A DNA stretch of 64,000 bases from Heracleum sosnowskyi (lineage: Eukaryota; Streptophyta; Magnoliopsida; Apiales; Apiaceae), in contig CM061245.1 in assembly GCA_030848705.1 (NCBI GenBank), positions 41,978,711 through 42,042,710 on the forward strand. Reading direction: 5' to 3'. This document shows positions 1-10,735 of the stretch, one piece after another. Position 1 is the first letter of the stretch. Each line of letters starts with the position of its first letter. A program made the position numbers and the translations under genes. The notes under the pieces are model-generated. The model searched no databases, had not been told where the DNA came from, and worked only from the letters and a program-made list of their open reading frames with translations.

Positions 1-52
1 GTTTAAGTTGTTCATGCTGTTGGTATTAAATAATCGAATATTGTTATTGCAG

Positions 53-580
53 ATTGGTCCTTTGAGATGCTGGCCAGGTGGCTTGTGCCTTTCTCGATCT
101 GTTGGAGATATGGATGTTGGCGTGTTCATCGTTCCTGTTTCTCGTGTAAAACAAGTGAAGGTTTGTTAGCTTACTTGCTCCTTTCATAAGTTTGAGATTC
201 TTCTTTTATGCATTTCAAAACTGAATTTTGTATTGGGGCATAGTTATTATCAATCTCGTCATAACATTGTAAATTTTTTCTTCTGAAGCTCTCCTCAAGT
301 GGTGGCAGGCTTGTTACAGTGATGGTGGGATGCTTTGAGTGCTGAAAGGGCACTTGAGTGTTAGATTTACAACCTGCATCGTGATAAATTTACAACCCCC
401 AGAAAAGTTGAGTTTTCCTTTGCGAGCATCACCACTATTGCAGACAACGTTTAGCATTTGCAACCTTTCCCGCAGAAGAGCTGCGGCCCCCTTGTTAACG
501 AGCTGACCAGCGAAGATGATCTTGCACCAAGGCTAGAAGCAACTATATGAAGGTTATTATCCTTCAGACCCTTTTAAGTC
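53..580 (+). pseudogene. Protein phosphatase 2C gene remnant (3' exons)
   Basis: A clean 36-codon exon at 53-160 is preceded by a splice acceptor (TTGCAG at 47-52) and followed by a donor-like GTTTGT. It reads GPLRCWPGGLCLSRS...GDMDVG...VPVSRVKQVK, a stretch typical of plant PP2C Ser/Thr phosphatases. The next exon starts at 289 after CTGAAG and reads LSSSGGRLV. It then loses several bases where the family has the SSDGVWDAL motif, so the frame breaks; matching residues (WDALSAERALE) resume in another frame and meet a stop near 361. Weak nucleotide similarity to the PP2C C-terminus continues to about 580. The upstream exons would lie left of the window. I infer a decayed gene end, not a working phosphatase; the exon at 53-160 alone is undamaged. 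Confidence 0.75.
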
Positions 581-694
581 TCCTTCAGACCTTTTGTTCC
601 ATGCATGCCGTTCGTCCTCTGGTCCGTCCTTGTGTTTAATAACCTGAAAAATCAAGTTGCTTTCGATATTAGTAGTTAAATTTCATTAAAATTT

Positions 695-1064
695 GGGCTT
701 AATGACCTTTTGGCCCTTAAAGTATAATATGTTGTACCCATCAAACACTCAAGTTTTAACTCGTACCTTTTAGCCCCTAAGGTACCGGAAAAAGTCCAAT
801 TGACCCTTTTACCTTGTAACAATACATATCTAATGTCTGTTTTGCCCATCCGATATGTACCGCTATAATTTTTTTGAGGCAAAATAGTATATATCGGATG
901 AGCAAAACATACATTAGATATGTATTTTTACAATTTTTTGAAAATTTGTAACGTTATAAAGGTCAATTGGATTTTTCTTAGTACCTTAGGGGCTAAAAGG
1001 TACGAGTTGAAAATTGAGGGTGTACACCGCATTAAACTTTGAGGGTCAAAAGATCATTAAGCCG
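695..1064. mobile_element. Foldback MITE, 370 bp
   Basis: The element is an inverted repeat with arms of about 180 bp around a short centre near 880. The left end GGGCTTAATGACCTTTTGGC is mirrored by the right end at about 1044-1064 (GGTCAAAAGATCATTAAGCCG). It is flanked on both sides by AAAATTT (688-694 and 1065-1071), which I read as the target-site duplication. The arms are clearly diverged. There is no coding capacity. The superfamily is uncertain because the duplication may once have been 8-9 bp. Confidence 0.75.
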
Positions 1065-1071
1065 AAAATTT

Positions 1072-1318
1072 ATTATGTACTCAGTATCTCATGGTTCTCA
1101 CCTCATTGTCAAATAGATCGTTGGGAGCAAGAAACATATTGCCTTGACTGTTGATAGTGGGCTGTGAACTCTGTTTCACGCACACAAGATTGAAGAGCAA
1201 TCGTCAAAAGCTTATCTAGCAGCACCATGAATAGAGTAGTTGAACCACATTTAATATATCTAATGTCTAATGATTTAGGTAAAATACAGTTTATACACAT
1301 TATTATTGAATTTTGAAG
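1072..1318. other. Spacer without recognisable feature
   Basis: AT-rich sequence between the foldback element and the first copy of the triplicated repeat. Short ORFs here show no family resemblance. Confidence 0.5.
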
Positions 1319-2260
1319 TAAATCCATACAAATTCTTCTAAATATTCATGTGCGTACAACATGTGTCCTTCTTCCTTAGACTTTGTCAACCCTTCAATCA
1401 AATAAATCAGTGTTGGCAGTGATGGTGTATTGCGTTTTCTCCAGTTCTTGAATTTGGTATTTGCTTCCTTTGCTTTCCCATGATTTAACAGCTTATGTAG
1501 TTCATTGTCTCTGAAATTTAAGTTTCTGCGAAATTAAAAACCACATTAAGACCAAATTTAACATAATCTGACCTTATCTCTACTCAAATAAGTTGTAACT
1601 CTGTTTCCTCAAAGATTGAAAGTTAAACATAACATTAGTGTGCATAGCAGGACCTAAGTAACAAAAATCCCAGATATAAAAAAGCAAGCAGAATGTAATT
1701 GTTTACTTTCTAGAATTCAAGTTGTGACTCGGTTTTAATTCCATTTTACTCTTCACAGACAGATACATGCACATGGATTTCATATATTACATGTACATGT
1801 GTTTATGTATGCTAAACCATGTTAGTGAAGCCGAGCGAGCAGTGGAATTACTATGTTGCCTTATTTTGCAGTGTAACGATTTATGGTAAGATTTACATGT
1901 GTGTTTTGTATTCATCTGAAGTTCGTCTAAACATCTAGAACATAAACTAATTTATGACACTGCCTTTAGGAGAACATAAGTAGGTAATTAAATATGCCAT
2001 AATTTTTTATGTATAACATACAATTCATCATCCTGTTCAGTGAATCGAGATTTGCGGAAATTATCGTTGCGCGGGATGCCATATCCTCGAATCGAAGATC
2101 GAATCGGTTTAGCATGGTTGATAGGTACAAGATTAGTTTCCAATATTCTCTGTTGAAAGATTGGGTGAAGTAGTGGAGAAATCGTCACCGGGCGGAATTT
2201 CACTGAAGAAAACAAATCGGCTAATTACTTCTCAAATTTAAAATTGAACAACCATGGTAA
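1319..2260. repeat. Triplicated unit, copy 1, segment A
   Basis: This 942-bp segment is repeated in the same orientation at 8341-9282 with only scattered differences. Its last part (from about 2095) occurs a third time at 10,720-10,845. The segment stops where the copia element is inserted; the match to copy 2 resumes at 7026. The end of the segment contains GAATCGGTTTAG, shared with the stop-codon region of the nucleoredoxin-like fragment at 10,465-10,735, so the unit probably includes the 3' end of that former gene. I see no intact gene in it. Confidence 0.85.
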
Positions 2261-2548
2261 TGTCAATATAATCACTGCTGATTAGTGTATATGCTAGCTG
2301 TTAACTTGATAGCTGTAAAGATTGTTGTAAACCTGATCAGAACAGCTTTTCTAGGCTTATTTAGAGGCTGATTTTATGTGATATGATAGGCTGATGTTAG
2401 GGGATATTCTAGGATGATTTACAGGCTGATATGAAGGGATATGCTAGCTGATTTGTAGTTCTTATTGGCTCTGCTGTACCTATAAATACAGGAGCTGTTT
2501 GTATAACATATTATTCAGAATTCAAAGCATTTTCTCATATCTTTGTCA
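2261..2548 (+). repeat. 5' LTR of copia element
   Basis: TG...CA-bounded direct repeat of 6738-7025. A TATA box (TATAAATA) at 2481-2488 is placed for transcription start in the last 40-60 bp of the LTR. Confidence 0.95.
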
Positions 2549-2560
2549 TGGTATCAAAGC
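2549..2560 (+). other. Primer binding site, initiator-Met tRNA type
   Basis: TGGTATCAAAGC directly follows the LTR. It differs by one base from the usual plant initiator-Met site TGGTATCAGAGC. Confidence 0.85.
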
Positions 2561-2676
2561 TGGTTATTTAAATCTGCTCTTGTGTTTCTTGTCTAGCTTC
2601 AAATCATAGTGTTCTTGTCATTTTTTACTTCTTTTTTCTTGGAACATAGCTCCTAGTTCTTGTTTCTTCTTAAATC

Positions 2677-5600
2677 ATGTCATTAGAGCGATCTGATAAC
2701 TTCCTTGTTCGATTTAACGGAAAGAACTATTCTGCTTGGGCTTTCCAATTTGAAATTCTGGTCAAGGGAAAAGAATTATGGGGTCATGTAGATGGAACAG
2801 TTTCTGCGCCTGATACTAAAGAAAAGGAGCAACTTGCGAAATGGAAAGTGAAGGATGCCCAAATTATGTCTTGGATTCTCGGGAGTATGGAGCCCTCCAT
2901 GATTCTCAATCTCAGGCCTTACAAGACTTCTAAAGATATGTGGGATTACTTGAAGATAGTTTACAACCAAAGCAATGCAGCCCGATGTTTTCAATTGGAG
3001 CTCGAGTTGGGGCAACTAAGTCAAGGGAGCATGACAATTCAAGAGTTTTATTCTTCTTTTGAGAATTTATGGGGTGAATACACTGATATTGTGTACGAGA
3101 GTGTGGCTTCGGAAGGATTAGCTGCTGTCCAAAGTGTGCATGAGACGAGCAAACGTGACCAATTTTTAATGAAGCTACGAGGCGATTTTGAACCAATCAG
3201 GTCAAACCTCATGAATAGGAATCCAGTTCCTTCACTTGATACTTGCATCGGAGAGCTCTTTCGGAAAGAACAACGGCTTGTGACACAAACTTTCATCGAT
3301 CAGAAAGCTCAAAATTCCTCTCTGATTCCTGTTGCATACGCTGCGTAAGGAAAGCATAGAGGTGGAAGAGACATGAGTAATGTTCAATGCTACAGTTGCA
3401 AAGGATTTGGACATGTTGCTACTAATTGCACTAAAAAATTCTGCAATTATTGCAAGAAAGCAGGGCACGTCATCAAAGATTGTCCAATCCGACCTCCAAA
3501 GAAATCTGAAACTGCCTACAACGCCTCGGTTGGATCCTCAAATGCTCCTAATTTTGGTCAGTCTTCTGTTACTCCTGAAATGATCCAACAGATGATAGTT
3601 AATGCATTTTCAACTTTAGGAATTTCAGGTAACAATACTTCTGTTCATAAGCCTTGGTATTTTGATTCTGCTGCTTCAAATCACATGACTAGCACAACGT
3701 TACCCTTAAGTAATGTTCAAAAATATAAAGGAGATCTTCATATTCAAATTGCTGATGGTAACTATTTACCTATAACTGCTGTTGGTGATATTTCAACCTC
3801 TTTGAATACTATTTTTGTGTCCCCAAAGTTGTCCACTAATCTTATATCTGTTGGGCAATTAGTTGATAACAATTATACAGTTCAATTTTCAAATTCTGGT
3901 TGCTTTGTGCAGGATCAAGTGTCCGGGAAGATGATCGCTAAGGGGCCTAAAGTGGGACGTCTCTTTCCTTTACTCCCATCGCCTTCTCTAGTGTCAAATT
4001 ATGTTTCCTATAATGCCGCTGAATGTAATAATCAAGTGTGGCATAAACGGTTAGGACATCCAAATTCTCATGTTCTTAGTGTTTTACTCAAATCTGATTT
4101 GCTTGGGAACAAAGTTTCAAAATCTTTGAATACAGATATTGTTGACTGTGCATCTTGCAAACTTGGTAAAAGCAAAACACTTCCTTTTCCATTGCATAAA
4201 TCCCACACCACTAAAGATTTTGAACTTGTGCATACTGATGTATGGGGTATTTCACCAGTAATTTCTCATCAACACTACAAATATTTTGTTACTTTCATAG
4301 ACGATTTCACTCGTTTTACTTGGGTATATTTTCTTCGATCTAAAAGTGAGGTCTTTCATGCGTTTAAAACTTTCCGTGCTTTAATCGAAACACAATTTTC
4401 TGTAAAAATCAAAATTTTGCAATCTGATTCTGGTGGTGAATATGTATCAAATGAATTTCAATCTTTCCTTCAAAGTCATGGAATCATATCACAACGTTCT
4501 TGTCCATCGACTCCACAACAAAACGGCGTTGCCGAGAGAAAGAATCCCCATCTTTTTGATGTCGTTCGAACTCTTCTCATTGAGTCTTGTGTCCCATCTC
4601 ATTTTTGGTGTGAAGCCTTGTCTACTGCTGTTTATTTGATTAACAGATTACCATCTCCCACCTTAAACAATGAATCCCCCTACCTTCGTTTATATGAAGA
4701 TGCACCAGATTATTCTAATCTTCATATTTTCGAATGTGTCTGTTTTGTTCATCTTCAACCACATGAAAGGAATAAACTTACTGCACAATCTGTCAAGTGT
4801 GCTTTCTAGGCTATGGTGGCACCCAAAAAGGCTTTCTTTGCTATGATCCTAATGCTCGTCGAATTCGTGTGTCTAGAAATGTAATTTTCTTTGAAATCAG
4901 TCATTTTTAGCACACAAATGACTTCACAACCCCCATCTGTAGCTATATTGCCTCAGTTTCCTGAGTCATCAACCTCAACACAAAGATTTAAACAAGGCCA
5001 TGTTTATAATAGACGCACTTCTCCCACTACGGCTCCTACGACTCTTTCTGAAGCACCTGATCCTGTTCTATCGACTTCCAATGATCCACCTCCTGTTCGA
5101 AGAAGCTCTAGAAATTCAAAACCTCCTAACAGGTATGGTTTTTCAAATCCAGTAGCCATGTCCACTACTTTGTCTCCTATTTCTGTTCCTACTTGTTATA
5201 AACAGGCTATGGAACATGAGTGTTGGCAACAAGCAATGGAAACAGAACTTCAAGCTCTCGCAGACAATCATACTTGGGACATTGTTTCCTTACCTCCAAA
5301 TGTCAAGCCAATTGGAAGTAAATGGGTCTATAATGTGAAACTCAAGTCAGATGGCTCACTAGATCGATACAAAGCTCGACTGGTTGCACTTGGAAATAAA
5401 CAAGAATATGGTATCAACTATGAAAAGACATTTGCACCAGTTGCTAAAATGACCACAGTAAGAACCATTCTTGTCGTTGCTTCCTCTAAATCTTGGCCTT
5501 TGCATCAGATGGATGTAAAAAATGCTTTCTTAAATGGGGATCTTAAAGAGGAAATTTACATGAAACTTCCAAATGGCATGGCATGGCTAGCTCCGGATAA

Positions 5601-6720
5601 AGTTTGCAGGTTAAGGCGCACTTTGTATAGGTTGAGGCAGTCTCTTAGAGAATGGTTTGATAAGTTCCGCAATACTCTTATCAACTTCTCTTTTACACAA
5701 AGCCAATATGATTCATCTCTCTTCTTTCATAAGACATCAGCAGGTATGGTCTTTCTCCTGGTCTATGTTGATGATATTATCATCACTGGCAGTGACACTG
5801 CGCTCATATCAAAACTTAAAAAGATGTTACACAGTACATTTTAAATGAAGGATCTTGGAAATCTTCAATATTTTTTGGGTATAGAAGTGCATTCTCGAGA
5901 TCGAGGTGTCTTCTTAAATCAGCATAAATATGTCAAAGATCTTATTCAGTTGGCTGGATTAAAGGACGCTACTGCTGTTGATACACCAATGGAAGTGAAT
6001 GTTAAATATCGAAAAGATGAATGGGAGCTTTTGCCTAATCCTTACTTATACAAACAATTGGTTGGTAGTCTTATCTACCTAACTCTTACAAGGCCCGATA
6101 TCTCATATGATGTCCATATAGTTAGCAGATTCATACAATCTCCTCGGCATCTTCATCTTGTTGAAGTAAAGTGTATTATTCGATATTTAATTGGGTCATC
6201 TACGCGTGGTCTATTTTTTCCTACAAATTCTGATCTTCATTTGACAGCATATAGTGATGCTGATTGGGCCGAATGCCCAGATACTAGAAGATCTACAACA
6301 GGATGGTGTGTTTTCCTTGGAGATGCCTTGATCTCTTGGAAGTGTAAGAAGCAAGATCATGTCTCTAAATCTTCCACGGAGGCTGAATATAGAGCTATGT
6401 ATGCAGCTTGTTCTGAAATTGTATGGTTACGTGGCCTTCTTTCCGAGCTTGGCGCCTCTCAAATTAATCCTACTCCACTCCATGCTGATAACAAAAGTGC
6501 CATTCATATCGCTGCCAATTCGGTATATCATGAACGCACAAAACATATCGAAGTTGATTGCCATTATATTAGAGATGCATTTATTCGTGGCTTTAATAAA
6601 CTTCCTCATGTTAGTACGGATCTTCAAACAGCTGATGTCTTCACAAAAGCTTTGACGCGCCAACGACACAAGTTTCTTAGTGGCAAATTGATGCTAATAG
6701 ATTTACCAACATCAATTTGA
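2677..6720 (+). pseudogene. copia gag-pol polyprotein, broken
   Basis: Starts at ATG 2677, 128 bp after the LTR. Visible parts in order are the gag core, two CCHC knuckles (CYSCKGFGHVATNC, CNYCKKAGHVIKDC, 3391-3483), protease with DSAAS (3664-3678, where DSGA is commoner), integrase zinc finger and catalytic core (HTDVW, SDSGGEY, GVAERK), reverse transcriptase with YVDDIIITG (5764-5790), and RNase H (YSDADW, STEAEY). Damage: in-frame TAA at 3346-3348 between gag and the knuckles; a one-base loss near 4807; a second shift near 4880-4910; and TAA at 5842-5844 just after the reverse transcriptase core. The C-terminus ends at 6718-6720, against the purine tract. Both nonsense codons could be CAA to TAA changes. 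Confidence 0.92.
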
Positions 6721-6737
6721 GGAGGGGGGGGGGGGGG
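6721..6737 (+). other. Polypurine tract
   Basis: GGA followed by an unbroken run of G directly abuts the 3' LTR and serves as the plus-strand primer site. It starts immediately after the pol stop codon. Confidence 0.85.
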
Positions 6738-7025
6738 TGTCAATATAATCACTGATGATTAGTGTATATGCTAGCTGTTAACTTGATAGCTGTAAAGATT
6801 GTTGTAAACCTGATCAGAACAGCTCTGCTAGGCTTAATTAGAGGCCGATTTTATGTGATATGATAGGCTGATGTTAGGGGATATTCTAGGATGATTTACA
6901 GGCTAATATGAAGGGATATGCTAGCTGATTTGTAGTTCTAATTGGCTCTGCTGTACCTATAAATACAGGAGCTGTTTGTATAACATATTATTCAGAATTC
7001 AAAGCATTTTCTCATATCTTTGTCA
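6738..7025 (+). repeat. 3' LTR of copia element
   Basis: 288-bp direct copy of 2261-2548, differing at about seven positions by eye, ending TTTGTCA and followed by the GGTAA duplication. Confidence 0.95.
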
Positions 7026-8101
7026 GGTAATGGTGTTGCATTTTTAATATTTCAAGTTAATCTTTCGTTTTTCATTTTTTTTCATTTTGTTATATTAATT
7101 ATTTAAAAGTTATATATCAATTGAAATAAAGTAATTTTTGAATGTTTCTTATTATGTTATTTTTTTATAACTTTTAAATTAATTGAATTTATGATCATTC
7201 ATGTACTTTTGGATTAATATAAAAAGGAAATTGGTAAATAAACTCCTCATTTTACTATATAAGCTCCAATTGAGATGGAAATGACCAATTTTCTATGATG
7301 AAATGAAAGTCAATTTGTTCCATCGTAAAGAAATTATGGGTAATTGTGTAATAAAAATGTAGGTAAACAAAACTTGAAGCTTAAGGTCTCGTTTGTTTCT
7401 CCGCTTTTATGGTTACACTTGAATTTAAAGTTCCTTGTAACAAAATTACATACTTAAACTTCACGTGTTTATTAAAAGTAGGTTTTTGGTTTTTATTTTG
7501 TAATCTAGTTTTTGATAGTAGTCGTCATTTTTATTCAAATTACTTATAACGTTTCAAAAACATTATTTTTGAAGACAATACATACAAAGATAAATAAATA
7601 AATTACAAAATAAATATAGAATTACTACACAATGTTTTTTTAAATTATGAATGTTTATGTTTGCTTTAAAAATATGTATATTACAAATTATCATGAAGAT
7701 AGATGTAAAGTTAATAAAAAAAAGTTATTAGTATGATGAATTAAAAATATTGTATTAATGAAAAATTACAAAATTATTATTTAAAAAAAATATAAACTCA
7801 TTATAAACTATTTTAAAGATCGCATATCACACATTAAAAATGCCAATATTAAAAAATGTTATTAGAAAGTAGATATTAATTTTAATCATGGAAGAAAAGA
7901 TAAAAGTAATCTAATAAAAATGAGGATGAAAATTCAATTTGAAAAATAAAAATATATGAATACCGTTTAACAACAACGTAACTTAGGTAAACTAGGTAAC
8001 TAAGTTACCGTGTTTTGCAGTAACCCTAATTACTGGGTAGTGTGGGTTACATCGTTCATTTCAAAAATTACATAACCAAACGCTGTAATTTATTTATTTT
8101 T
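7026..8101. repeat. Triplicated unit, copy 1, segment B
   Basis: Continuation of copy 1 beyond the copia insertion. It matches 9278-9797 (copy 2, which is shorter) and, in two pieces, 10,985-11,560 and 12,394-12,844 (copy 3). AT-rich, no coding signal. It ends in TTTATTTTT, the left target-site duplication of the MITE that starts at 8102. Confidence 0.85.
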
Positions 8102-8340
8102 GACTTAATTGCATATTGCATCCCTTCGGTTTTGACTTATTGCACTTAAGGTTCGTTTGTTTTAATTTATGCACTTTGCATCCCGCAATTTTGAGTTTCC
8201 TCGCAATTTTCACCCCTTTACTAATTTTTCGTTAAAATTTGATCATTACCGTTGATCAAAATGAGGGTATTTTAGTGATATATTACTATATTAATTAAAA
8301 AGAATTTTAAAAATTAGAAAAAAACGAAAAATGAACATAA
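8102..8340. mobile_element. MULE-type MITE, left half only
   Basis: Starts GACTTAATTGCATATTGCAT, the inverted counterpart of the right end at 10,140-10,159 (GGAATATGCAATTTAGTC). The preceding TTTATTTTT (8093-8101) matches the 9 bp after the right end (10,160-10,168). The right half is absent here because the tandem-duplication junction to copy 2 falls inside the element. Confidence 0.8.
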
Positions 8341-9797
8341 TAAATCCATACAAATTCTTCTAAATATTCATGTGCGTACAACATGTGTCCTTCTTCCTTA
8401 AACTTTGTCCACCCTTCAATCAAATAAATCAGTGTTGACAGTGATGGTGTATTGCGTTTTCTCCAGTTCTTGAATTTGGTATTTGCTTCCTTTGCTTTCC
8501 CATGATTTAACAGCTTATGTAGTTCATTGTCTCTGAAATTTAAGTTTCTGCGGAATTAAAAACCACATTAAGACCAAATTTAACATAATCTGACCTTATC
8601 TCTACTCAAATAAGTTGTAACCTTGTTTCCTCAAAGATTGAAAGTTAAACATAACATTAGTGTGCATAGCAGGACTTAACTAACAAAAATCCCAGATATA
8701 AAAAAGCAAGCAGAATGTCATTGTTTACTTTCTAGAATTCAAGTCATGACTCGGTTTTAATTCCATTTTACTCTTCACAGACAGATACATGCACATGGAT
8801 TTCATATATTACATGTACATGTGTTTATGTATGCTAAACCATGTTAGTGAAGCCGAGCGAGCAGTGGAATTACTATGTTGCCTTATTTTGCAGTGTAACG
8901 ATTTATGGTAAGATTTACAGGTGTGTTTTGTATTCATGTGAAGTTCGTCTCAACATCTAGAACATAAACTAATTTATGACACTGCCTTTAGGAGAACATA
9001 AGTAGGTAATTAAATATGCCATAATTTTTTATGTATAACATACAATTCATCATCCTGTTCAGTGAATCGAGATTTGCGGAAATTATCGTTGCGCGGGATG
9101 CCATATCCTCGAATCGAAGATCGAATCGGTTTAGCATGGTTGATAGGTACATGATTAGTTTCCAATATTCTCTGTTGAAAGATTGGGTGAAGTAGTAGAG
9201 AAATCATCACCGAGCGGAATTTCACTGAAGCAAACAAATCGGCTAAATACTTCTCAAATTTAAAATTGAACAACCATGGTAATGTTGTTGCATTTTTAAT
9301 ATTGCAAGTCAATCTTTCGTTTTTCATTTTTTTCATTTTGTTATATTAATTATTTAAAAGTTATATATCAATTGAAATAAAGTAATTTTTGAATGTTTCT
9401 TATTATGTTATTTTTTTATAACTTTTAAATTAATTGAATTTATGATCCTTCATGTACTTTTGGATTAATATAAAAAGGAAATTGGTAAATAACTCCTCAT
9501 TTTACTATATAAGCTCCAATTGAGATGGAAATGACCAATTTTCTATGATGAAATGAAAGTCAATTTGTTCCATCGTAAATAAATTATGGGTAATTGTGTA
9601 ATAAAAATGTAGGTAAACAAAACTTGAAGCTTAAGGTCTCGTTTATTTCTCCGCTTTTATGGTTACACTTGAATTTAAAGTTCCTTGTAACAAAATTACA
9701 TACTTAAACTTCCCGTGTTTATTAAAAGTAGGTTTTTGGTTTTTATTTTGTAATCTAGTTTTTTATAGTAATCGTCATTTTTATTCAAATTACTTAA
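8341..9797. repeat. Triplicated unit, copy 2 (segments A and B, with deletion)
   Basis: Starts TAAATCCATAC exactly where copy 1 starts at 1319, directly after the truncated MITE, so copies 1 and 2 are a head-to-tail tandem duplication. It has no copia element: ACCATGGTAATGTTGTTGC at 9273-9291 is the empty site. At about 9797 it jumps from segment B into the MITE, skipping the equivalent of about 7557-8147; ACTTA is shared at both edges of the gap. Confidence 0.85.
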
Positions 9798-10159
9798 GGT
9801 TCGTTTGTTTTAATTTATGCACTTTGCATCACGTAATTTTGAGTTTCCTCAAAATTTTCACCCCTTTACTAATTTTTCGTTAAAATTTGATTGTTACCGT
9901 TGATCAAAATGAGGGTATTTTAGTGATATATTACTATATTAAATTAAAAAAAATTTAAAAATTAGAAAAAAACGAAAAATGAAATGAAAAAAATACATTC
10001 AAATTGACTAACAGTAACAGTCAAATTTAACTGGAAAACGTCAAATGGATGAAACTGTAGCGAGTTTTAAAGTACGAGGATGGAAACTGATTTATGTCAA
10101 AGAACTTAACCCAAAGTGTAATAAGTTAAAATCAAGGGGATGGAATATGCAATTTAGTC
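9798..10159. mobile_element. MULE-type MITE, right-complete copy
   Basis: Holds most of the left arm (matching 8148-8327) and the whole right arm, ending GCAATTTAGTC at 10,159. Arms pair as an imperfect inverted repeat around about 9990. The right target-site duplication TTTATTTTT lies at 10,160-10,168. Copy 3 has the unoccupied target (TTTATTTTTCTAGG near 12,842). A 9-bp duplication is typical of Mutator-like elements. No coding capacity. Confidence 0.8.
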
Positions 10160-10464
10160 TTTATTTTTCTAGGAACTCCAAGTTACCTAGTTGAGTTATA
10201 TTGAAACAAACGAGGCCTAAATAGCAAAATGAGTAGTTTATTTATCAATTTCCTGTAAAAAGTGTGGTATTATCATTATACTTTTTATAGTTAAATTATA
10301 TTCTCTATTTTCAATTTGTTCATTTAATTTTTTAATGTATTAACAATATACTTTTTATAGTTAAATTATATTCTTTATTTTTAAATTTTTTCATTTAATT
10401 TTTTTAAATCATGTTTAAATAGTTCATATAAAGTCTTAGATTTGCCAAATGTCTTATTTAGCAT
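10160..10464. repeat. Triplicated unit, copy 2, segment C
   Basis: Matches 12,840-13,145 of copy 3 up to CTTATTTAGCATT, after which the two copies diverge. Contains a smaller internal duplication: a 35-40 bp stretch around ATACTTTTTATAGTTAAATT occurs twice (10,278 and 10,349). No gene. Confidence 0.75.
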
Positions 10465-10735
10465 TCATACTAATGATTCAAAAATTTATGCATTTTCAAA
10501 TTTGCCAAATCATAAGAATTTGATTCGGATCTTTGGGTATCGAGATGATCATGGTGATCCAAAACGAGCTCCTACATTTTTCATTATTGGGCCTAATGTA
10601 GAATTTGTTGATCCTTGTGGCAATGACATACTGATGGAATTCGGAACTCCGGCATACCCATTTACTCTGAAGAAAGTTGTCAAGTTAATGACTGAAATGA
10701 TAAAGGAACTGAAGCTGGAGATTGAATCGGTTTAG
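10465..10735 (+). pseudogene. Nucleoredoxin-like (thioredoxin-fold) gene fragment
   Basis: An open frame ending at TAG 10,733-10,735 reads ...GDPKRAPTFFIIGPN...DILMEFGTPAYPFTLKKV.... This resembles the C-terminal half of a plant nucleoredoxin thioredoxin-like domain (pattern PTxxxIGPxG...GxxAYPFTxxxL). The catalytic WCxxC half is absent, no ATG begins the frame, and the left edge coincides with the end of repeat segment C. I infer an exon-sized gene relic, not a gene. Family assignment is by pattern recognition only. The stop-codon region GAATCGGTTTAG is also found at about 2104 and 9124. Confidence 0.5.

Larger units (their letters stand above)
2261..7025 (+). mobile_element. Ty1/copia LTR retrotransposon, complete but decayed (4765 bp)
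   Basis: The element has two 288-bp LTRs beginning TGTCAATATA and ending TTTGTCA, a primer site, a gag-pol region and a purine tract. It is bounded by the 5-bp target-site duplication GGTAA (2256-2260 and 7026-7030). The duplicated copy at 9278-9282 is the pre-insertion site with a single GGTAA. Comparing the two LTRs by eye gives about 7 substitutions in 288 bp, so the insertion is fairly recent. Pol carries two nonsense codons and two frameshifts, so the copy is not autonomous now. Short LTRs and the protein order suggest an Ale/Retrofit-type lineage, with low certainty. Confidence 0.95.

Noticed and set aside
9010..9336. Minus-strand 108-codon ORF, partly repeated at 1988-2215
   Set aside because: Conservation follows from the recent tandem duplication, with no family resemblance and no start or splice context. 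Treated as incidental.
10442..10464. Extension of the nucleoredoxin-like frame upstream to 10,442
   Set aside because: These bases belong to repeat segment C (also at about 13,123-13,145), begin with TTG and show no family match.
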